From Candidatus Cloacimonadota bacterium (lineage in GTDB: Bacteria; Cloacimonadota; Cloacimonadia; Cloacimonadales; JAJBBL01), in the NCBI GenBank assembly GCA_019429305.1, contig JAHYIR010000008.1, positions 1-64,000 on the forward strand: DNA of 64,000 bases, in the 5' to 3' direction. The translations under genes and the position numbers were made by a program. Below are positions 1 to 9,326 of this stretch, piece by piece. The stretch's first letter is position 1; each line of letters starts with the position of its first letter. Under the pieces are notes generated by a model, which was given only the letters and a program-made list of their open reading frames with translations, had not been told where the DNA came from and searched no databases.

Positions 1-2
1 AA

Positions 3-1430
3 TTATATCCGGCTAGAGGTGTAACAGACGATTATGCTTATGGTATGCATGGTATTTTTTGCTATACTTTTGAATTAGCAACAGAATTCATTCCACCTCC
101 TGCAGCTGTACAACAGATCGTCTCCGATAACATGGAAGCTGCTCTTATTCTACTCCGTAGAGTACATCACTCTACACTGACCGGGATTGTTACCGATGCT
201 GCAACAGAAGAACCGATTGTGGCAGAAATTTTTATCACGGGTATCGATGATACCGGAGAATTTCGTCATCCTTATACAAGCAATGAAGCTTTTGGAAGAT
301 ATTATAGGATGCTTTTACCAGGAGAATATGAAGTTACTTTTTCTGCTTATGGTTATGTTGATTCTGATCCATATACTGTGATTATTACTGATGACGGACA
401 GACCGAACTCAATGTTGAACTTTTTCTTGCTGGAACTGGCTCACTTAGCGGACTAGTCATCTCTTATAATGATCAAGATCCTATAGAGAACGCATCTGTT
501 TCTTTACTTAATACACCTTTAGATCCAGTTTTTACTGACGAGGAAGGTCTTTTTTCATTTGATAATGTATCTTATGGTACCTATCTGTTACAAATAAGAG
601 CAGAAGGTTACGGTACTTTGACAGAAGAAATCTCAATATATGATGAAGAAAACTATTTTTCATTTAGTTTATATACTCCATATGCACATGATTCTTTTGA
701 AGATTTAGAAAACTGGATCACTACAGGGCATTGGGGTCTATCGAGTTATTACTCATATTCAGGAGAATATTCCTTAGCTGATAGCCCACAGGGTGAATAT
801 CAAGCAAATATGAGCAGTTATGCCAGATATATCCCTATAATTGACCTGACAACAGCTACTAATGCTTCGGTTGCCTTTATGGCTAAATATGCCTTAGAAG
901 CCGGTTATGATTACTGCTACCTGCAGATAATGATAGAAAATAATAACTGGATAACCATTGGAACATTTAATGGGATCAGTGACTGGACACACAAAGAGTT
1001 TTCTCTGAATGATTACCTCGGTGAGGAGATAACTCTGCGCTTCTTCTTTACTTCGGATCAAGCTATTGAAGACGAAGGGATCTATATAGATGATTTCACA
1101 TTGTTCATAACAGATCCGGTATCCAATATCAGCGATGATCTCAGCACTTTGCAGCAAGATACACTATTCCAGAATTATCCCAATCCTTTTAATGCTGAAA
1201 CAACGATCAGTTTCGCTATCATAGAAGAGGGACAGGTTACTCTCGACATCTATAATATTATTGGACAAAGGGTTAGAAGACTCCTGCAAGAAGAATTGCA
1301 GCCAGGTTTGCATTCTATCATCTGGGATGGCAAAAATGACAGCAAACAAGAGATTAGTAGTGGTATCTATTTTTATAGATTACAACGTAATGACTCCTCA
1401 GTGGTTAAGAAAATGATCCTACTCAAGTAA
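3..1430 (+). CDS. Secreted M14 zinc carboxypeptidase, C-terminal part (5' end outside window)
   Basis: The reading frame is open to the left edge, so the first ATG at 45 is internal and the N-terminus is missing. The first codons read YPARGVTDDYAYG followed by YTFELATEF. This matches the end of M14 metallocarboxypeptidase domains, where the catalytic glutamate sits in a TxEL motif; here it is the GAA at 72-74. The zinc ligands lie upstream and cannot be seen. After the catalytic domain come two CarboxypepD_reg-like beta-sandwich modules (about nt 168-420 and 430-650). A jelly-roll-like region follows (about 680-1115). Last is a C-terminal sorting domain with NYPNPFN, then GQRVRRL and SGIYFYRL. 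Proteins with this tail are usually secreted and anchored at or released from the cell surface. The protein is probably an extracellular peptidase used for peptide scavenging. Confidence 0.85.
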   Translation, partial: LYPARGVTDDYAYGMHGIFCYTFELATEFIPPPAAVQQIVSDNMEAALILLRRVHHSTLTGIVTDAATEEPIVAEIFITGIDDTGEFRHPYTSNEAFGRYYRMLLPGEYEVTFSAYGYVDSDPYTVIITDDGQTELNVELFLAGTGSLSGLVISYNDQDPIENASVSLLNTPLDPVFTDEEGLFSFDNVSYGTYLLQIRAEGYGTLTEEISIYDEENYFSFSLYTPYAHDSFEDLENWITTGHWGLSSYYSYSGEYSLADSPQGEYQANMSSYARYIPIIDLTTATNASVAFMAKYALEAGYDYCYLQIMIENNNWITIGTFNGISDWTHKEFSLNDYLGEEITLRFFFTSDQAIEDEGIYIDDFTLFITDPVSNISDDLSTLQQDTLFQNYPNPFNAETTISFAIIEEGQVTLDIYNIIGQRVRRLLQEELQPGLHSIIWDGKNDSKQEISSGIYFYRLQRNDSSVVKKMILLK

Positions 1431-1503
1431 AATTAATGTAATTCTGGTAATCAGCACAAAAGAAATCGAGTATGACTCGTTAAAATTATTAATATAGGTA
1501 TAA

Positions 1504-3957
1504 TTGCTAATGCCCTGTTACGGAATTGCATTGCCGTTGAATATTTCTAATCTCTATACTTACAAATGTGAGAAAGAATTACAACGTGGATGCAGAGTTC
1601 TGGTAAATTTTAACAACAACCAGCTGACAGGTTTTATCTGGACAACAGAAGACCTCCCCGGAGATAGCAAATCATATAACATCAAAGATATTTTAGAGAT
1701 CATTGACGATCAGCCGGTACTATCTCCTGACTTATTGTCTTTAGCAGAATGGATGAGCAATTACTATCAATGTAGCTTAGGCACAACTATTCTGGCTATG
1801 TTACCAACTGCCATACAGATCCAAATAGCACAAGAGATCCGCCTTAGTGAAAAATATCTTCAAAGAAGAGAAGATTCTCTATTAACTACTCAAGAGCAAA
1901 AGATCTTGAAGCTGATCCATGATGATAAGTGGACTAATATAGCAACCTTAAAGGAAAAATTAAAGACCATACCAATTTTAAAAACTTTAGAAGAACTGGA
2001 AGATGCCGGAATAATTGATATTAAGCGAACCTACGACAGTAAGATCAAAAAAAAATACGCCAATTTTATTGTTATAAATGATCCTATTGCAGAATCTCCC
2101 GATCTAACTCCAAAACAAGAAAATGCTTGGAATCGGATCAAGGAGCTTGTCGGCATTTTTTCAGACAAAGACGCAAACTCTGTTCCTCTGGCAAGGTTAG
2201 CCGACGACTTTAGTTACTCTATCATTAAAGCTCTACGAGAGAAGGGGTTGATCAAAATTGAATCTCGAGAAGTAAAAGATCAGCCGGTACGAGCATCTTC
2301 AACGAGAATAGAAACTAACTTTACCCTTACCGACGAGCAACAAGCTGCATATAGCAGAATCAAAGAGCAGATAGAAAGTACTCGTTTTATGACCTTTTTA
2401 TTATATGGAGTCACCGGAAGCGGTAAAACTGAAGTTTATATCAGATTGATCAGAGACTGTTTAGCCCTTAATCGTAACGCTATGATCTTAGTGCCGGAAA
2501 TAGCTCTCACCCCTCAGATGGAAGAGCGGTTTTACAACGCTTTCGGAGAAAATATTGCCATCTTACACAGTCACAGAAACGACCGGGAACGATGGGAAGA
2601 ATGGAAAAGGATCAAGAGGGGTCAATGCCGAATAGTTTTAGGTGCTAGAAGTGCTCTCTTTGCACCTCTGGAAAACATCGGAATAATTGTAGTCGATGAG
2701 GAGCACGAAAGCAGTTATAAACAGGATAAGAATCCGCGTTATAATGCCCGTGATCTTGCCGTCTTGCGTGGCAAACAAAACAATGCTGTTGTCGTCTTGG
2801 GAAGCGCTACACCTTCACTGGAATCGTGGTTCAACGCCGCTAATAATAGATATCAGCTACTAAAACTTACTCATCGCCCGTTATCGATACCAATGCCTCA
2901 AGTTAATATTGTAGATATGAAAGAAGAGGATGGTGATAGCCTTCTCTCCGATCTATTAAAAGAGAAGATCTTGGAACGCTTAAGCAATAAAGAGCAAGTG
3001 ATACTCTTCCAGAACCGAAGAGGTTACGCCTCTTATGTCATCTGTATTACTTGTGGTAAGATCCATCGCTGCACTAAATGCGACGTTAGTCTGATCTATC
3101 ATTCGAATGAACATATTTTAATGTGTCATTACTGTGGTTATCGGGAGAAAATGTTCCGTAAATGTCCCGATTGTGGTTCTTACGTCTTGGAATTCGGGAT
3201 TGCCGGTACACAGCAGTTGGAGAAACAGTTACAGATCATGTACCCTTCAGCAAGATTGTTAAGAATGGATACAGATACTACTTCAGGTAAAGATAGCTAT
3301 AATTCCATGTTCAAAAGGATGAAAGAGGGTACGGTTGATATTCTGTTTGGTACACAGATGATAGCCAAGGGTTTGGACTTTGCAAATGTCACTCTGGTAG
3401 GGGTTATCTCGGCAGATAATAGTCTTAACATCCCTGATTTTCGTTCTACAGAACGAACTTTTCAGCTTTTAACTCAGGTTGCTGGCAGATCAGGAAGAGG
3501 CGAACGAAAGGGTGAAGTGGTTATCCAGACCTTCAACCCTCAACATTATGCGATCTTAACGGCGCAAAAACAAGATTATGAGAGCTTTGTCGATTTAGAA
3601 CTGGAAACAAGAAAAACACTTCTCTATCCTCCCTATGTCAGAAATGCCCGGCTCGTATTCTCTCATAATAATGAAACTTACTTACAAGATCAGATGAATT
3701 CCGTCAGACCTCTTATCAGCAGCTTAAAAAAGTATTATAGTAAGGATAGTAATTCTGATTCACAAACCAGATTCGATGTTCTGGGACCGGTTCCTACACC
3801 CATCCATAAAATCAATAATAGGTACAGATACCATATCATTCTTAAATCTGATTCGGTAAAACATCTACAATTAGCAGTCCAATACCTACAGAAAAATATC
3901 AAGATAAGCAAATCAGTAAAAATCGATATCGATATCGACCCTTCTTCATTAATGTAG
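1504..3957 (+). CDS. priA: Primosomal replication restart helicase PriA
   Basis: 3'-to-5' DNA helicase that reloads the replisome at stalled or broken forks. Visible parts: an N-terminal fork-binding domain; Walker A GVTGSGKT at residues 302-309; the DEEH box at 398-401 followed by SSYKQDKNPRYNARDLA; the zinc-binding insert starting at Cys514, with paired CxxC motifs to about 555; and helicase motifs FGTQMIAKGLDF and QVAGRSGRG. At 817 residues it is slightly long but complete. The TTG at 1504 and the ATG at 1510 are both possible starts. An AGGT at 1496-1499 is only 4 bases before the TTG and 10 before the ATG, so 1510 may be the true start. It stands alone, facing the minus-strand gene that ends at 4115. 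Confidence 0.97.
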   Translation: MLMPCYGIALPLNISNLYTYKCEKELQRGCRVLVNFNNNQLTGFIWTTEDLPGDSKSYNIKDILEIIDDQPVLSPDLLSLAEWMSNYYQCSLGTTILAMLPTAIQIQIAQEIRLSEKYLQRREDSLLTTQEQKILKLIHDDKWTNIATLKEKLKTIPILKTLEELEDAGIIDIKRTYDSKIKKKYANFIVINDPIAESPDLTPKQENAWNRIKELVGIFSDKDANSVPLARLADDFSYSIIKALREKGLIKIESREVKDQPVRASSTRIETNFTLTDEQQAAYSRIKEQIESTRFMTFLLYGVTGSGKTEVYIRLIRDCLALNRNAMILVPEIALTPQMEERFYNAFGENIAILHSHRNDRERWEEWKRIKRGQCRIVLGARSALFAPLENIGIIVVDEEHESSYKQDKNPRYNARDLAVLRGKQNNAVVVLGSATPSLESWFNAANNRYQLLKLTHRPLSIPMPQVNIVDMKEEDGDSLLSDLLKEKILERLSNKEQVILFQNRRGYASYVICITCGKIHRCTKCDVSLIYHSNEHILMCHYCGYREKMFRKCPDCGSYVLEFGIAGTQQLEKQLQIMYPSARLLRMDTDTTSGKDSYNSMFKRMKEGTVDILFGTQMIAKGLDFANVTLVGVISADNSLNIPDFRSTERTFQLLTQVAGRSGRGERKGEVVIQTFNPQHYAILTAQKQDYESFVDLELETRKTLLYPPYVRNARLVFSHNNETYLQDQMNSVRPLISSLKKYYSKDSNSDSQTRFDVLGPVPTPIHKINNRYRYHIILKSDSVKHLQLAVQYLQKNIKISKSVKIDIDIDPSSLM

Positions 3958-4021
3958 TTTTTCCCTTTACAGTGAACAACAGTTCCTTCTTGTGTTTTTC
4001 ATTTAATTATGGAATATCTTT

Positions 4022-4058
4022 AGGGAGTACACGAGTCGGATAGAGCCGACTCGTAGGG
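4022..4058. repeat. Intergenic palindrome, copy 1 of 3 (core ACGAGTCGG/CCGACTCGT)
   Basis: The core arms ACGAGTCGG (4031-4039) and CCGACTCGT (4046-4054) are perfect inverted repeats with a 6-base loop. The left flank AGGGAGTAC matches the left flank of the other two copies (29621-29674 and 53640-53681), but the right flank is not complementary in this copy. It lies between the convergent ends of priA and the lipoprotein gene at 4115. There is no T-run next to it, so it is not a textbook terminator. Confidence 0.8.
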
Positions 4059-4114
4059 TGACTATTGATATAATTAAGATTAGTGGAGCTAAAATCAGTG
4101 GTTGGTATTCTATT

Positions 4115-5563
4115 CTAATAACTGACTATAATGATGTATCCGTCTGAATAGGTCTGAACATCACCTGTATTGAAGTGATAATTATCACCCTGATAAGGAT
4201 TAGATGGTTGCCCTGTGCCAAAAACCTCGTAATCACTAAAACGATCCAAGCTATGAGGATGATTGTAAGGATTACCGGTGCCAAAGCTCATTACTGCTAT
4301 TTGGGCATAGCGATTGAAAACAGCTTCAAGAAAATACTGCCGGGAAGATGTCTGGCTTCCGTGATGAGCAACTTTCAAGACATCAGCTGATAGATTAAAA
4401 CCCTCATTAACAAGATAGTTTTCTAACACAGCTTCCATATCACCGGTAAAAAGATAAGCGATCTCTCCATACTCTACCCGTAAAACTATAGATCGGTTAT
4501 TCTCATTGGTCGTATTGAGTCCCGGAGGAATATCAATATTCAGGATCCTAAATCTGACAGAAGAACTAATATTAAGATATGAGCCAACTGTATAATCCAG
4601 AGGTGTGTCGGGAGATAGATAATAATCATAAGGAATGCCTGCATCAATTATATCAGCCAAACCACCCCAATGATCCATATGATTATGAGATTCGATCAGA
4701 AAACGAAAGCGGGTAATATTTTCGTTGATCACGTAATTTAACATAAAGGGATGACCGGCACCATTCCAATAGGCGGGTTGTGAAAAACCGGGAACACGGC
4801 TACCATAACCACCATCTATAGCTATTGCTTGCCCCTCTGGGGTCTGAATCAAAGCTCCATCACCCTGCCTAACATCGACAAAATCTACCCTTAAAAGAGG
4901 ATACTGACTACTTGTGGAAACAAAAGTCAATATAGTGTCTTTAACAGTAGTTTCGGTCTCTACTTGTAGAGTAAGCTCATAATCTAACCCACTACTTTCA
5001 ACAATTAAAGGAAAATCAAGATAACTCCGTTTATTAGTTGCCGAATAGCCAAAATATTTAGTACCGGATTGACCTGCTCGCTGATATTGAAAATTCAAAT
5101 TTACCGGAGAATTAGTTGTCATAAACAAACGGTTATTATGAATCAATAGATCATCTATCAGGTTGGAGGTAGGTTTATACAGAACCGTTATGAAATGATT
5201 GTGCTCATTACTTGTACTGATCATACCGGCTCTGTTTCTAACAGTGACACTGATTGTGAAATTTCCACTGTTACTATAAGAATAGGGCATCTCTAAAACC
5301 GAACCACTCGGTGCAAAATCTGTATATTCCGAATAAAAGCCATTACCCCAGTCAAATCTGGCTTGAACATCTAAACCCTGAGGATCTTCTACAGCGATAG
5401 AAGCTATAAAAAAAATTTTGCTACTCACTGTGTCGGGTGCACTGATAACTCCGATTATCTCCGGTGGCTCAACGTTGTTGTTAATACGATTATCCTGTCC
5501 ACATCCAAATATCAGGATAAACAAGCTAATCGTTAAGATTATACTATATCTTTTTATTATCAT
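4115..5563 (-). CDS. Lipoprotein with Ig/PKD-like module and ComEC-type metallo-beta-lactamase domain
   Basis: 482 residues. It begins with a lipoprotein signal ending in LIFGC, so it is probably lipid-anchored outside the cytoplasm. Residues about 35-130 form a PKD/Ig-like module with wording such as YSNSGNFTISVTVRNRAG. The C-terminal half is a metallo-beta-lactamase fold of the ComEC/Rec2 type: DVRQGDGALI, AIDGGYG, the metal motif HNHMDH (HxHxDH, near residue 291), FTGDME and VAHHGSQTSS. ComEC MBL domains are thought to act as nucleases, but stand-alone exported members are not well understood. It lies 12 bases downstream of a paralogue that lacks the PKD module, a clear tandem duplication. 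Substrate unknown. Confidence 0.85.
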   Translation of the reverse strand: MIIKRYSIILTISLFILIFGCGQDNRINNNVEPPEIIGVISAPDTVSSKIFFIASIAVEDPQGLDVQARFDWGNGFYSEYTDFAPSGSVLEMPYSYSNSGNFTISVTVRNRAGMISTSNEHNHFITVLYKPTSNLIDDLLIHNNRLFMTTNSPVNLNFQYQRAGQSGTKYFGYSATNKRSYLDFPLIVESSGLDYELTLQVETETTVKDTILTFVSTSSQYPLLRVDFVDVRQGDGALIQTPEGQAIAIDGGYGSRVPGFSQPAYWNGAGHPFMLNYVINENITRFRFLIESHNHMDHWGGLADIIDAGIPYDYYLSPDTPLDYTVGSYLNISSSVRFRILNIDIPPGLNTTNENNRSIVLRVEYGEIAYLFTGDMEAVLENYLVNEGFNLSADVLKVAHHGSQTSSRQYFLEAVFNRYAQIAVMSFGTGNPYNHPHSLDRFSDYEVFGTGQPSNPYQGDNYHFNTGDVQTYSDGYIIIVSY

Positions 5564-5575
5564 CTATTGAACTCT

Positions 5576-6781
5576 TTAATATTTTACTATGATAACATTA
5601 CCGTCTGAAAAGGTCTTTATTGTACCAACATCAAAATGGTAGTTACTACCTGCATAACTCAAACTGGGAATATTTGTTCCAAAGGTCTGGTAATTTTTAA
5701 ATCTGACAAGATTTCGAGGATGATCATAAGGATTATCTGTTCCAAAACTTATAGTCGCGATCTTAGCAAATTGATTCAAAACAGAACCTAAAAAGACATT
5801 TGTAGATGATGTATTGCTCCCGTGATGACCAACCTTAAGTACATTAGCTGATAAATTATATCCACTATTTACTAAAAAAAATTCAACTTCTCTTTCAGCA
5901 TCTCCGGTCAGTATATATTCAGTTGAACCATAAGTGACTTTAAGCACTATAGAGGTGTTGTTAGTTCCTGATCCTGCATCATTAGGGGGATAACCTATAT
6001 TCAATATTTGAAAACTAACTGCTGAATCCAGATCGAGATAATCACCCCGATAATATCCCAAAGCATATAATGGTGATAAATAATAATCATAACCTATGCC
6101 GTCATTTATAATATCAGCTAAACCACCCCAGTGATCAGAATGACGATGTGTCTCTATCATATACGAAAAATGATCAACACCAACACTTTGCACATAGTTA
6201 AGCATCAAGGGTTCTCCCGCTCCGTTCCAATCATGATTTGGTGCCCATGAAGGAGAGAAAGTACCATAGCCACCATCAACAGCTATGGCATGTCCTTCTG
6301 GAGTTCTGATCAATGCTCCGTCACCTTGGGCAACATCAACAAAATCTATGCGTAAGAACTCATCATCTACCGCTTGGCTGTAAAAATATACTAATGTGTC
6401 TTTATAGGCAACTTCACTATAGACAATGATTTCCATCGAATACAATATACCTGCTGAAGATATCGGTACTGTATATGTCTTTATTCCGGTCTTACTATCT
6501 GTTGTATATCCTATATATCTTTCTTTGTTGTCATAAGTATTGAAATATGTGAACTTAAGGTCAACCGGATCTGTAGTTTTTACTTCAAAAGAATTATTAT
6601 GGATGTTTATGTAATCAATTAGATAGGGATCGTAATTAGCTGAAGGGGATAGAAAGCTATTATTGCTACCACATGAAGTTATTATAAAAAACGATAACAA
6701 TACTAACGAGAACAGGATTGTTACCTTTCCCTTCTTTATCAAATCTATCTTATTGATCCTTCTTACAGAAATCATTATCAT
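5576..6781 (-). CDS. Lipoprotein with ComEC-type metallo-beta-lactamase domain (tandem paralogue)
   Basis: 401 residues, with a lipoprotein signal ending IITSC. It shares the MBL core with its downstream neighbour: DVAQGDGALIRTPEGHAIA, the metal motif HRHSDH near residue 212, LTGDAE and VGHHGSNTSS. All metal-binding motifs are intact. It lacks the Ig/PKD-like insert, keeping only the short beta-rich segment before the MBL domain that both proteins share (around IHNNSFEV). ATG codons at 6781 and 6775 are both possible starts. The pair is probably one transcription unit. An exact TTGACA lies upstream on the minus strand at 6861-6866, but without a convincing -10 box. An exported phosphodiesterase or nuclease is one possibility and is not proven. 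Confidence 0.85.
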   Translation of the reverse strand: MIMISVRRINKIDLIKKGKVTILFSLVLLSFFIITSCGSNNSFLSPSANYDPYLIDYINIHNNSFEVKTTDPVDLKFTYFNTYDNKERYIGYTTDSKTGIKTYTVPISSAGILYSMEIIVYSEVAYKDTLVYFYSQAVDDEFLRIDFVDVAQGDGALIRTPEGHAIAVDGGYGTFSPSWAPNHDWNGAGEPLMLNYVQSVGVDHFSYMIETHRHSDHWGGLADIINDGIGYDYYLSPLYALGYYRGDYLDLDSAVSFQILNIGYPPNDAGSGTNNTSIVLKVTYGSTEYILTGDAEREVEFFLVNSGYNLSANVLKVGHHGSNTSSTNVFLGSVLNQFAKIATISFGTDNPYDHPRNLVRFKNYQTFGTNIPSLSYAGSNYHFDVGTIKTFSDGNVIIVKY

Positions 6782-7052
6782 CTTCCGTCTGAGTAATAAC
6801 TATAACATAATTCATTTCGAAATAATTGCGAATTTTTATGACTTTATACCACTCTTTTTCTGTCAACTATTTCATTAATATATGGATCGTCTAAGTTTGA
6901 AAAATCTTTCAATAATTTTGCCTTAGTTTGAGACTTTTGATTAATATTAGATATCTCTGGAAAAAGTTGTTGACTACTATCGTTGATCCTAAAGAAGTTA
7001 ATAGATAACATAATAAGTTCTGGGAGATAAATCTTTATTAGAGAAGTTAACT

Positions 7053-8111
7053 ATGGTCATTTCATACTATCTAAGCTACTTTCCTTATCAACTAATCTGG
7101 AGAATTTTAAGAATACTCCGAAAGAAGAAGATAATAGTATTACATGTAGAAAGTGAGTTTGATTTATTCTTGTTTAAAAATATTCAAAAACATCTCAAGT
7201 CTATAGATATCGTAGTTTCAAAAAGAAACTTGATTAGTAAGATTAAAGATCAAATAGATCCTAACGCTTCAATATACTCCTATCCGGTTTTTCCTGATGC
7301 TATAATTATGTTTCGCAATGCAGCTTGGAAATACCCGGTAAAAAAAATAATCAAGATTGGATTAACTCATGGTGCCTATAGCTTTAAAAGAACTCCTAAG
7401 AGCTATTATTACAATATGTTTGATCTCTTCTTAATGACCAGTGAAGCAGATGTGTTAAGATCCAGAGAAAAAGGTGTTTATACAACAAAAACCATTGGAT
7501 ATCCGAAAAGTGATACACTTTTAGATGACACATATAATAAAGATATATTAACTGAACTCCGCACTAAGATCAACCTTAATGTAAAAAAATTAACTCTTTT
7601 ATTTACAGCAACTTGGGATGGATCTGGAATGAGTGCTATTGATAAATGGTTTAATAGATTACCTGATCTGTATGATAATTACAATATACTGGTAAATCTT
7701 CACCATAAGATGAGTTTATACTATATTAACTACTTAAGAAGTCTTCCCGGTATCTATTTTATAGATCAATTAGACATTTATCCTTACCTTTTAATATCCG
7801 ATGTCTGTATTAGTGATACCAGCAGCTTGATAGCTGAATTCTGCGTAGCTGATAAACCCATTGTGACCTTTACAGTTAGAAAAACTGACCGCACTACAGA
7901 TGATATCTCATCAATAATTGATAAAGTATCGGTATCCATAGACAATTTCGAGCAGTTACCAGCAGCTATTAATGAATCTATTGCGAAAAAGAAGGAGATG
8001 TCAATAATTAGAAAACAAATTGCAAATATGCTGATTTCCCCTTTAGATGGTAAAGCCGGGTTCCGGGCTGCTAATGAGATTACAAAACTGATCCCGGATT
8101 TGAAAAAATAG
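7053..8111 (+). CDS. CDP-glycerol:glycerophosphotransferase-like protein
   Basis: 352 residues that look like the TagB/TarF/SpsB (GT-B type) family, which transfers polyol-phosphates or sugars in surface polymers. Supporting motifs: GLTHGAYSFKRTP near residue 110; a central VNLHHKMS stretch; and SDVCISDTSSLIAEF followed by DKPIV near residue 250-270. The last resembles the nucleotide-binding end of CDP-glycerol transferases. A hydrophobic/basic N-terminus (IWRILRILRKKK) fits a membrane-associated enzyme. It opens the plus-strand run that later contains LPS-type glycosyltransferases, so a role in surface glycan assembly is likely. Acceptor and donor cannot be read from sequence. Confidence 0.7.
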   Translation: MVISYYLSYFPYQLIWRILRILRKKKIIVLHVESEFDLFLFKNIQKHLKSIDIVVSKRNLISKIKDQIDPNASIYSYPVFPDAIIMFRNAAWKYPVKKIIKIGLTHGAYSFKRTPKSYYYNMFDLFLMTSEADVLRSREKGVYTTKTIGYPKSDTLLDDTYNKDILTELRTKINLNVKKLTLLFTATWDGSGMSAIDKWFNRLPDLYDNYNILVNLHHKMSLYYINYLRSLPGIYFIDQLDIYPYLLISDVCISDTSSLIAEFCVADKPIVTFTVRKTDRTTDDISSIIDKVSVSIDNFEQLPAAINESIAKKKEMSIIRKQIANMLISPLDGKAGFRAANEITKLIPDLKK

Positions 8112-8112
8112 C

Positions 8113-8214
8113 ATGATCTTAAGAATTTATACTACCTATAGTAATCTTTCTATATTGTTCGATACTGCAGAAAAATTAGCAAGATATGTTAATCTTGACA
8201 AAAAAGATGATTGA
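8113..8214 (+). CDS. Very short ORF (33 codons), uncertain
   Basis: It begins with an ATG directly after the stop of the preceding gene (TAGC then ATG) and reads MILRIYTTYSNLSILFDTAE onward for 33 codons before a TGA. It could be a translated small protein, a remnant of a larger gene, or chance. No ribosome-binding site beyond the upstream coding end is seen, and I recognise no family. Confidence 0.2.
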   Translation: MILRIYTTYSNLSILFDTAEKLARYVNLDKKDD

Positions 8215-8261
8215 GACGATTCATTTGTTTTATTAATGATAATCTGATAAAGGAGAAAAAA

Positions 8262-9326
8262 ATGACCTCTTTAGAACTATTGATGAAATTAACCTTAACC
8301 CCTGGTGTATCTGGTTTTGAAGATAAGATAGCCGGAATCATGATCGAAGAATTAGGAAACAATGTTTCATACCAAAGAGATAAGCTTGGATCGATTGCAT
8401 TTGAGTATATAGGTAAAAGTTCCGAACCTAAAATAATGGTTGTCGGTCATCAAGATGAGATAGGATTTATAACAACTAGGATAGAAAAAAACGGACTACT
8501 GCGCTTTCATAATCTTGGTGGTTGGGACTGGCGAACTCTGCTCTCCTCACCTGTAAATGTCATAAATGACAAAGGCGAGCTAATTAGTGGAGTTATCGGT
8601 TCTATACCGATTCATTATATAAAAGGTAATTTGAATGAGTTAAAATTAGAAGAGATGTTTATCGATATCGGGGCTAAATCAGACGAAGATGTTGTTAACA
8701 AATACGGTATCTCTCCTGGTTCTCCAATAGTTCCTACTACACATTTCGTTCACGAAGAACATAACAATCTTATCTTTTCCAAGGCATTTGATGACCGTGT
8801 AGGCATTGCCATAGCAATTGAAACAGGAAAATTTCTCTCTGAGAATGATCATGCTAATGCTGTGTATTGCTGTGGAAGTGTCCAGGAAGAGGTTGGTATC
8901 AGAGGTGCTCAAACATTAGCAAACATGATCAAACCTGATCTGGCAATAGTTGTGGAAGGGGTACCTGCAGATGATTTCCCCGGTAATGAAAGTAAAGCAC
9001 AAAATAGACTGGGTGGCGGTGCTCATATTCGTCTTTTCGATCCGACAATGCTTGTTAAACCAAAGTTAACAAATTTAGCTATCGAAACTGCGAAGAAGTA
9101 TGATATCCCATATCAAACATCGATTCGAACATCCGGGGGTACTGATGGCAAAGTCATTCATATCAGTAATATCGGAGTGCCTACAATAGTTCTGGGAGTT
9201 CCTGTAAGGTATGCCCATAGTCATAATGGCATCATATCTCTCGATGATTATAAAAACTGTCTGGAGTTAGTGAGAAGATTGGTTATGGCTCTTGATATAA
9301 AGACCTATAAGGAGATCCTCAGTTGA
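8262..9326 (+). CDS. M42 family metallo-aminopeptidase
   Basis: 354 residues, the usual length for the M42 glutamyl aminopeptidase/deblocking peptidase family (often misnamed endoglucanase M), a cytosolic di-metal enzyme that finishes peptide degradation. Metal-ligand regions visible: VVGHQDEIGF, the Asp in AFDDRVG, the Glu pair in QEEVGIRGA, VVEGVPADD and the final His in YAHSHNG. The frame is open from a TTG at 8211, but the ATG at 8262 has AAGGAG about 6 bases upstream and matches the family N-terminus, so I use it. Its stop overlaps the TTG start of murI by 4 bases (TTGA), implying translational coupling. Confidence 0.93.
   Translation: MTSLELLMKLTLTPGVSGFEDKIAGIMIEELGNNVSYQRDKLGSIAFEYIGKSSEPKIMVVGHQDEIGFITTRIEKNGLLRFHNLGGWDWRTLLSSPVNVINDKGELISGVIGSIPIHYIKGNLNELKLEEMFIDIGAKSDEDVVNKYGISPGSPIVPTTHFVHEEHNNLIFSKAFDDRVGIAIAIETGKFLSENDHANAVYCCGSVQEEVGIRGAQTLANMIKPDLAIVVEGVPADDFPGNESKAQNRLGGGAHIRLFDPTMLVKPKLTNLAIETAKKYDIPYQTSIRTSGGTDGKVIHISNIGVPTIVLGVPVRYAHSHNGIISLDDYKNCLELVRRLVMALDIKTYKEILS

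Noticed and set aside
1467-1479. Small hairpin CGAGT-ATG-ACTCG after the M14 gene, resembling the palindrome core
   Set aside because: Only five paired bases and no AGGGAG flank. Too short to call a fourth copy of the repeat or a terminator.
6843-6866. Minus-strand TTGACA with TATAAA before the MBL lipoprotein pair
   Set aside because: The two boxes are only 12 bases apart, too close for a normal sigma-70 promoter.
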